64,000 bases of DNA from Sulfitobacter donghicola DSW-25 = KCTC 12864 = JCM 14565. GTDB lineage: Bacteria > Pseudomonadota > Alphaproteobacteria > Rhodobacterales > Rhodobacteraceae. Of this stretch, positions 46,190 through 54,613 are shown piece by piece. How positions within the stretch are numbered: the first letter of the stretch is position 1; each line of letters starts with the position of its first letter. Location of the stretch: contig NZ_JASF01000005.1 of the NCBI RefSeq assembly GCF_000622405.1, positions 992,001 to 1,056,000 of the forward strand, read 5' to 3'. The notes beneath the pieces were generated by a model. That model had not been told where the DNA came from and did no database searches. It worked only from the letters and a program-made list of their open reading frames with translations. Made by a program: the position numbers and the translations under genes.

Positions 46190-47248
46190 ATGTCCGGCGT
46201 AGTCATGAAAGATGTCATCAAGAAATATGGCAACGTGCAGGTTATCCACGGGATCGACCTTGAGATTAAGGACGGCGAGTTTTGTGTTTTTGTGGGGCCG
46301 TCAGGCTGTGGCAAATCCACACTGCTGCGTATGGTTGCGGGACTAGAGGAAACAACCGAAGGCTCGATGAGCATCGGCGCGCGGGATGTGACCGCAATGG
46401 ACCCAGCCGAGCGCGGCGTTGCCATGGTGTTCCAGACCTACGCCCTCTATCCCCATATGACTGTACGCGACAACATGGGCTTTGGCCTGAAAATGAATGG
46501 CCACCCAAAGGCCGAGATCAAAGAAAAGGTTGCCGAAGCCACGCGCATCCTAAAGCTGGAAGAATACCTTGATCGCAAGCCAGCCGCCCTATCGGGTGGC
46601 CAACGTCAGCGGGTTTCAATTGGGCGCGCAATTGTGCGCGGTCCCGAAGTTTTCTTGTTTGATGAACCGCTGTCCAACCTCGACGCAGAGCTGCGTGTCG
46701 AGATGCGGGTGGAAATCGCGCGGCTGCACAAGGAAATCGGCGCGACGATGATTTATGTAACCCACGATCAGGTTGAGGCGATGACCCTTGCCGATAAAAT
46801 CGTGGTCCTGCGCAAAGGCGCGATCGAACAGGTTGGCGCGCCTTTGGAATTGTATCGGGATCCAGACAGTAAATTTGTCGCAGGCTTCATCGGATCGCCT
46901 GCGATGAACTTTCTTGAAGGTATGTCCACAGGGAACGCCCTGACACTGGATGACCTAGCGGGGCAATTCGAATTGCCTGTGACATTGCCTGCCTCTGGCA
47001 CTGGGGTTTCACTGGGCATCCGCCCCGAACATATCGAAATCGACCCTGACGGCGATACACATACTGTCGAACTCACCGAAGCTTTAGGCGGCGTTTCATT
47101 CGTGCACCTTGTTTCCGAAAGCGGCGCAAAGATCATCGTGGAGGAGCGCGGCGACGACCGCTCGGTCGAAGGCGCACGTGTGGGTATGAGCTTCCCACCT
47201 GAGCGTGCCATGTTGTTTGACCGCGAAACGGAACAGCGGATCAGATAA
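46190..47248 (+). CDS. Sugar ABC transporter ATP-binding protein (MalK/UgpC type)
   Basis: A 352-residue ATPase with Walker [10 protein letters not shown] at 36-44, signature LSGGQRQRV, Walker [13 protein letters not shown], and a C-terminal TOBE domain with LGIRPEHIE. It supplies the ATPase missing from the minus-strand galactoside operon. It is expressed divergently, 18 bases after the iclR stop. Confidence 0.93.
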   Translation: MSGVVMKDVIKKYGNVQVIHGIDLEIKDGEFCVFVGPSGCGKSTLLRMVAGLEETTEGSMSIGARDVTAMDPAERGVAMVFQTYALYPHMTVRDNMGFGLKMNGHPKAEIKEKVAEATRILKLEEYLDRKPAALSGGQRQRVSIGRAIVRGPEVFLFDEPLSNLDAELRVEMRVEIARLHKEIGATMIYVTHDQVEAMTLADKIVVLRKGAIEQVGAPLELYRDPDSKFVAGFIGSPAMNFLEGMSTGNALTLDDLAGQFELPVTLPASGTGVSLGIRPEHIEIDPDGDTHTVELTEALGGVSFVHLVSESGAKIIVEERGDDRSVEGARVGMSFPPERAMLFDRETEQRIR

Positions 47249-47306
47249 GCTGGCAGCGCGCAGCATTGGGCGGCGTTTTTACCTGACGGTGCTCATGCCA
47301 AGCATG

Positions 47307-48080
47307 TCAGCTCATCCATTGGCCGCCGTCGACGTTGTAGGTTTGCGAGACGATGTAATCGGATTCGTCCGAGGCCAAAAACACAGCCATGCCAGATAAA
47401 TCGTCCGGAACGGCAAAACGCCCCGCCGGAACACCCTGTTCGACCTCGCGTTTCTTTTGCCCGGGTTCTTTGCCTTCCAGCTTTGCAAACATGGAATCCA
47501 CATGTTCCCAATGTTCGCCATCCACCACACCGGGTGCAATCGCGTTCACGTTGATGCCGTGCTGAATAAGGTTCAGCCCCGCCGACTGCGTCATCGAAAT
47601 GACGGCAGCTTTTGTAGAGCAATAGACCAACACAAGGCTTTCACCGCGACGGCCTGCTTGGGAGGCCATATTGATGATCTTGCCACCATGTCCCTGCGCA
47701 ATCATTTGTTTTGCAACCGCCTGCATTGTAAACAGCGTTCCCGCCACGTTGACCGCATACAGCTTTTCATAACTCTCGCGGGTGATATCGACGGTTTCAG
47801 CCGCATCAAACAAAGCAGCGTTGTTTATCAGGATGTCAATTTTTCCGGCCTGCTGGACAACCACCTGAACCGCCTGATCAATGCTGCCTTGATCACTCAC
47901 ATCCAGCTGGACCGCATAGGCCTGATCGCCAAGTTCAGCCGCCGCTTTTTCGGCTGCTTCGAGGTTGATATCAGCAATCGCAACCTTGGCTCCTTCGGCA
48001 ATATATCTTTTCGCAAACCCATAACCGATGCCGCGGGCTGCGCCGGTAATCATTGCCGATTTTCCTGATAACCGTGTCAT
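47307..48080 (-). CDS. smoS: SDR family polyol dehydrogenase (sorbitol/galactitol dehydrogenase, SmoS-like)
   Basis: A 257-residue short-chain dehydrogenase very like the Rhodobacter sphaeroides sorbitol dehydrogenase SmoS: TGAARGIGYGFAKRYIAEGA, ADINLEAAEKAAAELG, NNAALFDAAE, INMASQAGRRGESLVLVYCS with the catalytic Tyr-x-x-x-Lys intact, and INVNAIAPGVVDGEHWEHVD. It oxidises a hexitol (sorbitol, or galactitol to tagatose) with NAD. ATG 48080 is taken; a TTG three codons earlier is also possible. It converges on the ABC ATPase gene and lies downstream of the LacI gene. Confidence 0.88.
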   Translation of the reverse strand: MTRLSGKSAMITGAARGIGYGFAKRYIAEGAKVAIADINLEAAEKAAAELGDQAYAVQLDVSDQGSIDQAVQVVVQQAGKIDILINNAALFDAAETVDITRESYEKLYAVNVAGTLFTMQAVAKQMIAQGHGGKIINMASQAGRRGESLVLVYCSTKAAVISMTQSAGLNLIQHGINVNAIAPGVVDGEHWEHVDSMFAKLEGKEPGQKKREVEQGVPAGRFAVPDDLSGMAVFLASDESDYIVSQTYNVDGGQWMS

Positions 48081-48184
48081 GTGATGCAATATCCCTTTCT
48101 ATAAAGGTGTTTAGTTTGACGCCTGCCATGGGCAGATGCGCGGCATAGGTCTAGCCCAGCGGTCTGGCCCAGCCGCAAAGGCGC

Positions 48185-49222
48185 TCAGGCGGATTCTCGG
48201 AGCTTAAGTTCCCCGTCGAACAAAGTGATTTCCGGCGAAGGGTCTGTAACCTCACCTCGGATAATCTGCAGAATACGAGAGACTGCCTTTTTACCAATCG
48301 CATCGGTATTTTGCGCAACCGTCGTCAAAGCAGGGCTGAGGTAGGGGCAAAGAGGATAGTCATCATGCCCCGCAATACGAAGCCCCCCCTTCATCGCCCG
48401 CCCAGGGGTTAACCCATGCCGCGCCGCTGCGCGAACGGCGCCAATTGCAACCCTGTCATTCACGCATAAAATCGATCTTTCCGTGAAACGGCCCCGCGCA
48501 AACTCTGCGTCCAGAACGGCTTCTCCGTGGTCCTCAAAAAACGCGCCATCAGCGACCTGATGCACCCCGATCACCTCTGGTTCAAATCCAAGTTCGTTCA
48601 TTTTGGCGATATATGCTGCTTCGCGTTCCAGCGCGTTAAAGTTCACCCGCGGCATCGCCAAAAAGGCAGGCGGCTCCCCCACTCTGCAAAGGTATTCTAC
48701 GATCAGGCCCGTGCTTTGGGCGTGGTTCGTGCCAACATAATCCACATCGGGCATTGTTTTTGGACGTGAATCCATCAAGACAAAGGGCAGCCGTGATTTC
48801 AATCTCTGGTGAACCGCGCGGTCACTGTGATCGCCCAAAGGGGCAACTAATGCGCCGTCAACATTCATCGACATAAAGGTTTCAGCAGCGCGCGCTTCGA
48901 TCGCGGGGTCCGAATGAGAGCATTGCGTGATGACGGTCAATCCCGCCTCCATTGCAGCAACCTCAACCGATTCCAGAAGCTTGGTGAAAAACAAATCATT
49001 GAGGTACGGAATGATGACCCCAATGATGCCTGTAGATTTTCGGTTCAACCGTGTCGCAAAGAAATTGGGGATATATTCCACACGAGCCAACCCCGCCTCA
49101 ATCCGCGCAACGGTTTTTTCCTTAACCAGTGTTCGGTCCTGAAAATAGCGAGACAAGGTAGGCCGCGACACGCCAATAGCGATGGAAAGCTCTTCCATAG
49201 TGTTAATGCGCTGCTTGCTCAT
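48185..49222 (-). CDS. LacI family transcriptional regulator
   Basis: A 345-residue LacI-type repressor. The helix-turn-helix and hinge occupy residues 1-60 (TMEELSIAIGVSRPTLSRYF, then VEYIPNFFATRLNRKSTGII). The sugar-binding domain shows VIIPYLNDLFFTKLLESVEV, ILCVNDRVAIGAV and the C-terminal FDGELKLRES. GGAGG precedes the start. Control of the adjacent smoS gene or of the galactoside genes is likely; the ligand is unknown. Confidence 0.92.
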   Translation of the reverse strand: MSKQRINTMEELSIAIGVSRPTLSRYFQDRTLVKEKTVARIEAGLARVEYIPNFFATRLNRKSTGIIGVIIPYLNDLFFTKLLESVEVAAMEAGLTVITQCSHSDPAIEARAAETFMSMNVDGALVAPLGDHSDRAVHQRLKSRLPFVLMDSRPKTMPDVDYVGTNHAQSTGLIVEYLCRVGEPPAFLAMPRVNFNALEREAAYIAKMNELGFEPEVIGVHQVADGAFFEDHGEAVLDAEFARGRFTERSILCVNDRVAIGAVRAAARHGLTPGRAMKGGLRIAGHDDYPLCPYLSPALTTVAQNTDAIGKKAVSRILQIIRGEVTDPSPEITLFDGELKLRESA

Positions 49223-49363
49223 TGTTCCGGCCTCCTCCGCCCGATACAGGGTATCATAGCTTCATATAAACGAAGGTCGAATTATTTACCCGCGTAAATA
49301 GCCTTGGAACATCCAATCGCCGAACAAATTTGTATCAGCAGCCATTTGCGGCACCCAAGGCAC

Positions 49364-50203
49364 CTAATCTATTAACGAGCGAATGTAGCTGGATACGTGG
49401 CGTGCATCTACTGTCGCCTCTCGTACCAGCCAATCAAAGTGATTGGTCAGCGACCGCACCCGCTCGACCTCTCTAAAGGCGAGATAGCATTGGCCAACAT
49501 AAACCACCGCAAGGTTGGGGCCGAACACCGTCACCGGCGAACTAAAAACGCGGTGCGCATCAAAAAGGAAAATACGCAGCCTTGGAAACATTTCATCACA
49601 TTGATCGGCAATGAAATTCAACTGCTCGGCACGGACGGATTTGTCGACGCCGCTGTAATAGGCGGTTCCGGTGGCGCAGGCTTCCATCTCGTGAACGGGT
49701 ATTGCGATTTCGTAATCTGAAACACCAGAGGCCAACCATGCGAGTTGTTTTTGCATTGCGGCAAAGGCTTCGGGCAATCGCTTGCCCTCAAACGCCGCAT
49801 ATTCCCAATTGAGCATTCTCTCGGTCTTGAGGATATCCGGCAAGCTTGCTGGGACATGGCGCACCTTGTAACCCGCCGCTTCGTGGTGCCACTCAAGCAG
49901 CTGCTCGTCGGCGGAAATCCTTTCTGCGGGGCTAAGCGACATCGCGGCCGCAACAATATCTCCGGGGGTTTCGGGCCTGTTGGTCAACCCCAACAGCCAA
50001 TCCGTGCTGACACCCAAAGCATCCGCAACATCAGCCGCCAGCTGCGCATTTGGAAGGCGTGGAAGATCATCTTTCAAAAGCTGACCGATTGTAGAACGGT
50101 CTACCGACGCCATACGAGCCAGCGCGCTTTTGCTCACAGCCCTGCGCACCATTGCTTCGGTCAGACGGATACGGAAAACATCAGCTCTTTCCCTTTTGTC
50201 CAC
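49364..50203 (-). CDS. XRE-type helix-turn-helix protein with a conserved C-terminal domain
   Basis: A 279-residue protein. Residues 10-75 form a Cro/CI-type helix-turn-helix (SKSALARMASVDRSTIGQLL, LPNAQLAADVADALGVSTDW). The remaining 200 residues are an unrecognised domain that contains ERMLNWEYAAFEGKRLPEAF and MEACATGTAYYSG. It starts with GTG, seven bases after AAGGT. It is divergent from the DUF2061 gene and may regulate it. Such long XRE proteins often sense a small ligand through the C-terminal part, but nothing identifies it here. Confidence 0.75.
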   Translation of the reverse strand: MDKRERADVFRIRLTEAMVRRAVSKSALARMASVDRSTIGQLLKDDLPRLPNAQLAADVADALGVSTDWLLGLTNRPETPGDIVAAAMSLSPAERISADEQLLEWHHEAAGYKVRHVPASLPDILKTERMLNWEYAAFEGKRLPEAFAAMQKQLAWLASGVSDYEIAIPVHEMEACATGTAYYSGVDKSVRAEQLNFIADQCDEMFPRLRIFLFDAHRVFSSPVTVFGPNLAVVYVGQCYLAFREVERVRSLTNHFDWLVREATVDARHVSSYIRSLID

Positions 50204-50256
50204 TTGAGTTACCTTTGTTTACCAAACACAACATTTTGCACTTTATGCAGCAAATC

Positions 50257-50277
50257 TACGGAATTTTCCATCCCGTA
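50257..50277. promoter_or_regulatory. Inverted repeat TACGG-N11-CCGTA between XRE and DUF2061 genes
   Basis: A five-base perfect dyad, extended by imperfect AT flanks, lies in the 119-base divergent gap. It is a candidate operator for the XRE protein. Confidence 0.4.
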
Positions 50278-50322
50278 AATTTCCTTCATCTATCTAACCA
50301 AAGGCAGATAAAGGAACTCAAC

Positions 50323-50562
50323 GTGATCGACAGCACCATCAGAACAGCGACCAAAGCTCTCACTTGGCAGTTGATGGGCCTTGTTACGATGACGGCTATC
50401 GGGTTTGTGTTTACAGGCTCAATCGCAGCTGGTGGCGGCATCGCTATTGTCGGCGCAGCCGCGGGATTTGTTTCGTATTTTTTCCATGAAAGAGTTTGGC
50501 AAAAGGTAAGCTGGGGGCGCGTCCCAAACAACGCAACGACAGGCCTTTCAAACTCAAACTAA
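50323..50562 (+). CDS. DUF2061 small membrane protein
   Basis: A 79-residue protein that starts with GTG (AAGGA seven bases upstream); a longer reading from 50152 runs through the promoter and is unlikely. The DUF2061 core is RTATKALTWQLMGLVTMTAI followed by a second membrane segment (GGGIAIVGAAAGFVSYFFHE) and VWQKVSWGR. Two membrane helices are predicted. The family is widespread and uncharacterised; some members lie near sulfate assimilation genes, none of which is seen here. Confidence 0.85.
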   Translation: MIDSTIRTATKALTWQLMGLVTMTAIGFVFTGSIAAGGGIAIVGAAAGFVSYFFHERVWQKVSWGRVPNNATTGLSNSN

Positions 50563-50612
50563 TAAAACCGCACTAAACTCAGCTAGGGCGCTGTATCGAT
50601 CTATCTGTCGCC

Positions 50613-51371
50613 CTATTGGGAAATCAGGCGCGTGACGTCCCGTTTGGTTTCCAACAGAACGGCCTCAACTGTGGCCTTCATGTCGGCGAACCGCGTTGTT
50701 GGCATGGGAACGGAAATCGCGTGCAGCGTGCCAGCCCAATCGCGAAATGCAAACCCAACAGCCGAGATACCGGCGAAATGCTCGTTTAGATCATAGGCTA
50801 GACCGGCCTCGCTAATCTCATCAAGCTGGGAACAAAGCGCCTCTATATCCCCACCAACCCCGTTTCGAACCCACTCGGCCTGAATAAGTTCCCGTGCATC
50901 ATCACGGGGCAGTTCAGCCAGACAAGAGCGCCCATTAGCCGTTGTCGTCAGCGGAAAGACTTCGTCGACCTTAGAAAGGGTCGTCAGACGATGGGTCCCT
51001 GGAACCTGATCCAGAAAGGTCATGCCGACGCCGCGCATGACCGACAGGTCGGCGGTCTCTCCGGTTTTCTGGGTGAGCTCGGTCAGGAACAAACGGCAGT
51101 GCTCAACGATGTTGTACTGTGAGGCGCCTGCAAAGGCGCTCAGCTCGGGCCCGAGCCGCAAACCGCGCCCTTCGGGATCGTTCATTACAAACCGTTCGTC
51201 CACCAAAGCCCCCGTGATTCGCTGCACCGTAGAGCGGGGCAGCCCTGCTTTGGATGCGATCTGGCCAAGGCTCATGCCTGATTGGCTGTCACGCAGGATG
51301 CGCAGGATTGTAGCCGCCCGAGACAGGACTTGTATCCCGCCCCTATCATTTTTAATTTCCTTGCCAACCAC
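50613..51371 (-). CDS. IclR family transcriptional regulator of the BKACE operon
   Basis: A 252-residue IclR-type regulator: winged helix at about 12-70 (VLSRAATILRILRDSQSGMS, LPRSTVQRITGALVDERFV) and effector domain at 85-245. Unlike the other IclR protein in the window it has TTTANGRSCLAELP in the effector loop. GTG start, seven bases after AAAGGAAG. It is divergent from the cyclase-SDR-BKACE operon, with nested palindromes between, so it very likely controls that operon. Confidence 0.92.
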   Translation of the reverse strand: MVGKEIKNDRGGIQVLSRAATILRILRDSQSGMSLGQIASKAGLPRSTVQRITGALVDERFVMNDPEGRGLRLGPELSAFAGASQYNIVEHCRLFLTELTQKTGETADLSVMRGVGMTFLDQVPGTHRLTTLSKVDEVFPLTTTANGRSCLAELPRDDARELIQAEWVRNGVGGDIEALCSQLDEISEAGLAYDLNEHFAGISAVGFAFRDWAGTLHAISVPMPTTRFADMKATVEAVLLETKRDVTRLISQ

Positions 51372-51432
51372 TTACAGACTTCCTTTGGCTCTTGAGGGTC
51401 ATCTCAGCACAACTTAGCGCGAAAACAATCGA

Positions 51433-51445
51433 ACCGCAATGCGGT
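51433..51445. promoter_or_regulatory. Palindrome ACCGCA-A-TGCGGT (IclR operator candidate)
   Basis: A perfect six-base dyad with a one-base centre, 62 bases from the iclR start. Its right half also pairs with a second half-site to form a wider dyad. Confidence 0.65.
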
Positions 51446-51462
51446 ACAGTTGGACCGCATTG
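51437..51462. promoter_or_regulatory. Wider dyad CAATGCGGT-N8-ACCGCATTG sharing a half-site
   Basis: A nine-base perfect inverted repeat that reuses the right arm of the smaller palindrome. A further ATGCGGT lies at 51483-51489. Repeated TGCGGT half-sites suit tetrameric binding by the IclR regulator. Confidence 0.65.
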
Positions 51463-51584
51463 TGATTTTTTTGTTGACCGACATGCGGTGCACCTGCATC
51501 AATATGTAGGACAGGTGGGAGGAACCATCCTGAAATTTTTGACCCCACAAACGCCGACTTCGGCGAACAGAGGAGATGTGCCAG

Positions 51585-52421
51585 ATGGTTGAAATCCGCG
51601 GAATTGAATTCCAATCAAACTTAGACAACGACATGGGGTTGGAGTTTGTAAACCTCAGCCACCGGTTTGGCTATCAATGCCCGAACTGGCCCTATTTTGA
51701 TGATGTTGACATCAAGCGAAAGCACTACATGGCCAAATCTGGCGTGTTGAGCCAAACAATTACCACCACAATGCACGTCACGACCCACATCGACGCCCCC
51801 GCGCATGTGGTTCAAGGCACACCCTTCATCGACGAAGTCCCGCTGCCACATTTCTTTGGCTCTGGTTTGGTCGTCTCGATCCCCAAAAAGAAATGGGAAA
51901 AGATCACTGGTGAAGATCTGGAAAAGGCCTGTGGCCACGCGATCCGCAAAGGTGACGTTCTGATCATCAACACCGGCTGGCACAAGCAATACGAAGACGG
52001 TGATTACTTTGCCTACTGCCCTGGTCTGGTTCAATCTGCGGCGGATTGGATGGTCGAGAAAGGCGTAAAAGTTGTAGGTCACGACACACAAGCCAACGAT
52101 CACCCGCTTGCAACAGCGATTGGCCCACAGCGAAATGGCCCGATCATGCCGCACCTTGAAGCAGAGTACCTTGAGTGGTCCGGCGGTGTTCCTTGGGAGG
52201 TCGACTTCCCCGAGTGGGAGCCTGTGCACAACACGCTCTTCTCGAACGGCATTTTAGGGATCGAGAACGTTGGCGGTGATCTGGATGCCGTTACGGGCAA
52301 ACGTGTAACCTTCGCCTTCTTCCCATGGAACTGGGATCGCGGCGACGGCTGCATCATCCGCTTGGTGGCCATCACCGACAAAAAGCAAGCCTACCGTATC
52401 GAGGCTGGCGAAGACTTCTAA
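51585..52421 (+). CDS. Cyclase family (metal-dependent) hydrolase
   Basis: A 278-residue protein of the cyclase/kynurenine-formamidase superfamily. The metal-binding motif is MHVTTHIDAPAH (His64, His68, Asp70, His74). Family members hydrolyse amides or lactones, or act in polyketide ring formation. The start at 51585 has AGAGGAG nine bases before; the ATG three codons earlier is too close to that site. It is the first gene of the operon that also encodes SDR, dehydrogenase, transporter and BKACE. Its role is probably to open or hydrolyse an imported substrate or an intermediate, but this is inference. Confidence 0.85.
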   Translation: MVEIRGIEFQSNLDNDMGLEFVNLSHRFGYQCPNWPYFDDVDIKRKHYMAKSGVLSQTITTTMHVTTHIDAPAHVVQGTPFIDEVPLPHFFGSGLVVSIPKKKWEKITGEDLEKACGHAIRKGDVLIINTGWHKQYEDGDYFAYCPGLVQSAADWMVEKGVKVVGHDTQANDHPLATAIGPQRNGPIMPHLEAEYLEWSGGVPWEVDFPEWEPVHNTLFSNGILGIENVGGDLDAVTGKRVTFAFFPWNWDRGDGCIIRLVAITDKKQAYRIEAGEDF

Positions 52422-52427
52422 TCGAGG

Positions 52428-52457
52428 CACGGGACGGTCGTTATCGTCCGTCCCGTG
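52428..52457 (+). terminator. Intercistronic hairpin after the cyclase gene
   Basis: A ten-base perfect stem, CACGGGACGG/CCGTCCCGTG, with a ten-base loop fills most of the 61-base gap to the cupin gene. With no T run it is more likely an mRNA stabiliser or weak attenuator than a terminator. Confidence 0.55.
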
Positions 52458-52482
52458 ATATCCGACGCTGGGAGGACGCAGG

Positions 52483-52827
52483 ATGCACATCAAACGATTT
52501 GAAGACGCCCAAGCCTATGAGGCTCCGAACCATTTCGGGTGCCACGGCCTGCGGCTCCAAGGCTTTGAGGAAGGCGGGCCGACCAATCAGTGGATTGGTC
52601 TGAGCCAATTTCTACCCGGCGGGGGAGCAGGGCCAGATTCAACCCCCTTTGAGAAAGTCTACGTTGTTCTTGATGGCGAAATGACTGTCATCATTGATGA
52701 CGTCGAAACGACACTGCGCAAACATGACAGCTGTACCATTCCCGCAGGCGAGATCCGCAAGATCGAGAACCGCCGCAACGACGTTTGTACGATGCTCGTC
52801 GTCATTCCCTACCCACCGGAGACATAA
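52483..52827 (+). CDS. Small cupin-domain protein
   Basis: A 114-residue single cupin barrel. The two cupin motifs are reduced: FEKVYVVLDGEMTVIIDD and TIPAGEIRKIENRRND, with few of the usual histidines, so metal binding is doubtful. It may bind an intermediate, act as an isomerase, or assist an operon enzyme. It is placed between the cyclase and SDR genes, three bases before the latter. Confidence 0.8.
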   Translation: MHIKRFEDAQAYEAPNHFGCHGLRLQGFEEGGPTNQWIGLSQFLPGGGAGPDSTPFEKVYVVLDGEMTVIIDDVETTLRKHDSCTIPAGEIRKIENRRNDVCTMLVVIPYPPET

Positions 52828-52830
52828 TCC

Positions 52831-53628
52831 ATGACTTCCATTACGAACCCACATTCGATGTTCGACGTCAAAGATCAGGTCGCCCTGATCACGGGGGCTT
52901 CTGGCGCGTTTGGTATGGTTGCCGCGCGCATTCTGGCGGGGGCGGGCTGTAAGCTGGTTCTTGTTGCCGGAAACGACGCCGCCCTGACCGAGATCGCAGA
53001 CGAGTGCCGCGGAATTGGCGCCGAGGTCACAACCATCAATGCCCGCCCCACAGACGAGACCATTTGCAATGATCTGGTAGCCCAAGCCGTGAGCGCCTAT
53101 GGCCAGCTCGACATTCTTGTTGTAGCGTCAGGTATGAACAAGGTCGCATTGATCAATGATATGGACCCCAAAACATTCACCGATGTTATGGATGCCAATG
53201 TTACGCAAACCTGGCTGATTTCACGCGCAGCAGCAGGACAGATGAAAGCGCAAGGCCACGGCGGAAAGATCGTTCTTGTCAGTTCTGCGCGCGGGCTTTT
53301 GGGGCACCCTGCGGGGTACACGGCCTATTGCGCATCCAAAGCTGCCACCGATGGCCTGACAAAGGCGCTTGGCTGTGAGTTGGGGCCAACGGGGATCACC
53401 GTAAATGCAATCGCGCCAACTGTGTTCCGATCACCTTTGACTGCTTGGATGTTTGAAGACACCGAAAAGGCAAAGGCCGTTCGCGACGGGTTCCTTGCCC
53501 GCGTTCCAAAGGGGCGATTGGGCGAGCCAGAAGATCTTGCCGGTCCATTGCTGTTCCTCGCATCTAAAGCATCAGATTTTTATACCGGGCATATTTTATA
53601 TGCTGACGGTGGTTATACGGCGGGCTGA
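52831..53628 (+). CDS. SDR family oxidoreductase
   Basis: A 265-residue NAD(P)-dependent dehydrogenase. Cofactor loop TGASGAFGMVAARILAGAGC, catalytic Ser in VSSARGLLG and Tyr-x-x-x-Lys in YTAYCASKAATDG are all intact. The loop is TGASGAFG rather than TGxxxGIG. It resembles gluconate 5-dehydrogenase and FabG-like enzymes, but the substrate cannot be told. It would oxidise or reduce a hydroxyl in the pathway ending in BKACE. The next gene starts three bases downstream. Confidence 0.87.
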   Translation: MTSITNPHSMFDVKDQVALITGASGAFGMVAARILAGAGCKLVLVAGNDAALTEIADECRGIGAEVTTINARPTDETICNDLVAQAVSAYGQLDILVVASGMNKVALINDMDPKTFTDVMDANVTQTWLISRAAAGQMKAQGHGGKIVLVSSARGLLGHPAGYTAYCASKAATDGLTKALGCELGPTGITVNAIAPTVFRSPLTAWMFEDTEKAKAVRDGFLARVPKGRLGEPEDLAGPLLFLASKASDFYTGHILYADGGYTAG

Positions 53629-53631
53629 TCC

Positions 53632-54561
53632 ATGGTGCGTAAAAAACAAAGCATTGCGGTCATCGGCGCTGGCCTTATGGGACACGGGATCGCTCTCACA
53701 TTGGCGAAAGCGGGCCAATATGTGACGATCACAGACCCAACCAAAGAAGCACGGGCAAGCGTTTCCGAACGCATGCGCCACAGCATGAAGGCCATGGGCG
53801 ACAACGAAACAACAATCGCGACCGCCCTGAAGATGATTACAATCTCGGGGGACACTGCCAGTGCCGTTAAAGGGGCTGACGTGGTCTTTGAGGCCGCGCC
53901 GGAAAAGATGGATCTCAAGCGTGCGATCTTTGCCGAGGTCGAGGCCCACGCACCCGAAACCTGCATTCTGGCGTCCAACACCTCGGTCATGCCGATCACC
54001 GAGATCATGCAGGATTTACGGATCAAAAACCGCGCATTGGGAACCCATTGGTGGAACCCACCCCACATGATCCCATTAGTCGAAGTGATCAAAACGCCGT
54101 GGACGGATTTAGGCATCGCCCAGAACACGTTCGACCTGCTGGCTGATGCAGGCAAAACCCCTGTGATGGTGGAAAAAGACGTACCTGGTTTCATTGGCAA
54201 CCGCCTGCAACACGCCCTCTGGCGCGAGGCCATCAGCCTGGTTGAGAACGGCATTTGCGATGCCGAAGCCGTAGATACAGTTATCAAATCCAGCTTTGGC
54301 CGCCGCCTAGCGGTGCTGGGCCCGCTTGAGAATGCCGACCTTGTCGGAACTGATCTGACATTGGACATTCATAACACCGTGCTGGCCGACATCGAAGCAC
54401 GCCAAGGCCCGTCGCCTTACCTCGAAAAGCTTGTTGAGGATGGTAAGCTGGGCATGAAATCCGGAGCAGGTTTTCGCGATTGGACCGAAGCCGAAGCAAA
54501 CGATGTCCGCGCCCGTGTAGCGCGGCACTTGAACCGGCTAGAAGGAATCCTGCTAGACTGA
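53632..54561 (+). CDS. 3-Hydroxyacyl-CoA dehydrogenase-like enzyme
   Basis: A 309-residue NAD enzyme. N-terminal Rossmann domain with VIGAGLMGHGIALTLAKAG and Asp35; the catalytic pair is His139 in GTHWWNPPHMIPLVEV and Glu151, with Ser115/Asn116 in ASNTSV. The C-terminal dimer domain follows (KDVPGFIGNRLQHALWREA). Relatives act on 3-hydroxyacyl-CoA, but also on free acids (L-carnitine, L-gulonate). As no CoA ligase is encoded nearby and BKACE takes a free beta-keto acid, a free beta-hydroxy acid is the likelier substrate. The HWWNPPH loop differs from that of carnitine dehydrogenases as I know them. Confidence 0.85.
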   Translation: MVRKKQSIAVIGAGLMGHGIALTLAKAGQYVTITDPTKEARASVSERMRHSMKAMGDNETTIATALKMITISGDTASAVKGADVVFEAAPEKMDLKRAIFAEVEAHAPETCILASNTSVMPITEIMQDLRIKNRALGTHWWNPPHMIPLVEVIKTPWTDLGIAQNTFDLLADAGKTPVMVEKDVPGFIGNRLQHALWREAISLVENGICDAEAVDTVIKSSFGRRLAVLGPLENADLVGTDLTLDIHNTVLADIEARQGPSPYLEKLVEDGKLGMKSGAGFRDWTEAEANDVRARVARHLNRLEGILLD

Positions 54562-54613
54562 GACGATTGACTGAAACTGCCGGTTGGGAGGCCGGCGCAA
54601 GGGAGGAATAAAA

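Noticed and set aside
50152..50322. Longer N-terminus for the DUF2061 protein
   Set aside because: It runs through the divergent promoter region; GTG 50323 with AAGGA at good spacing matches the domain start.
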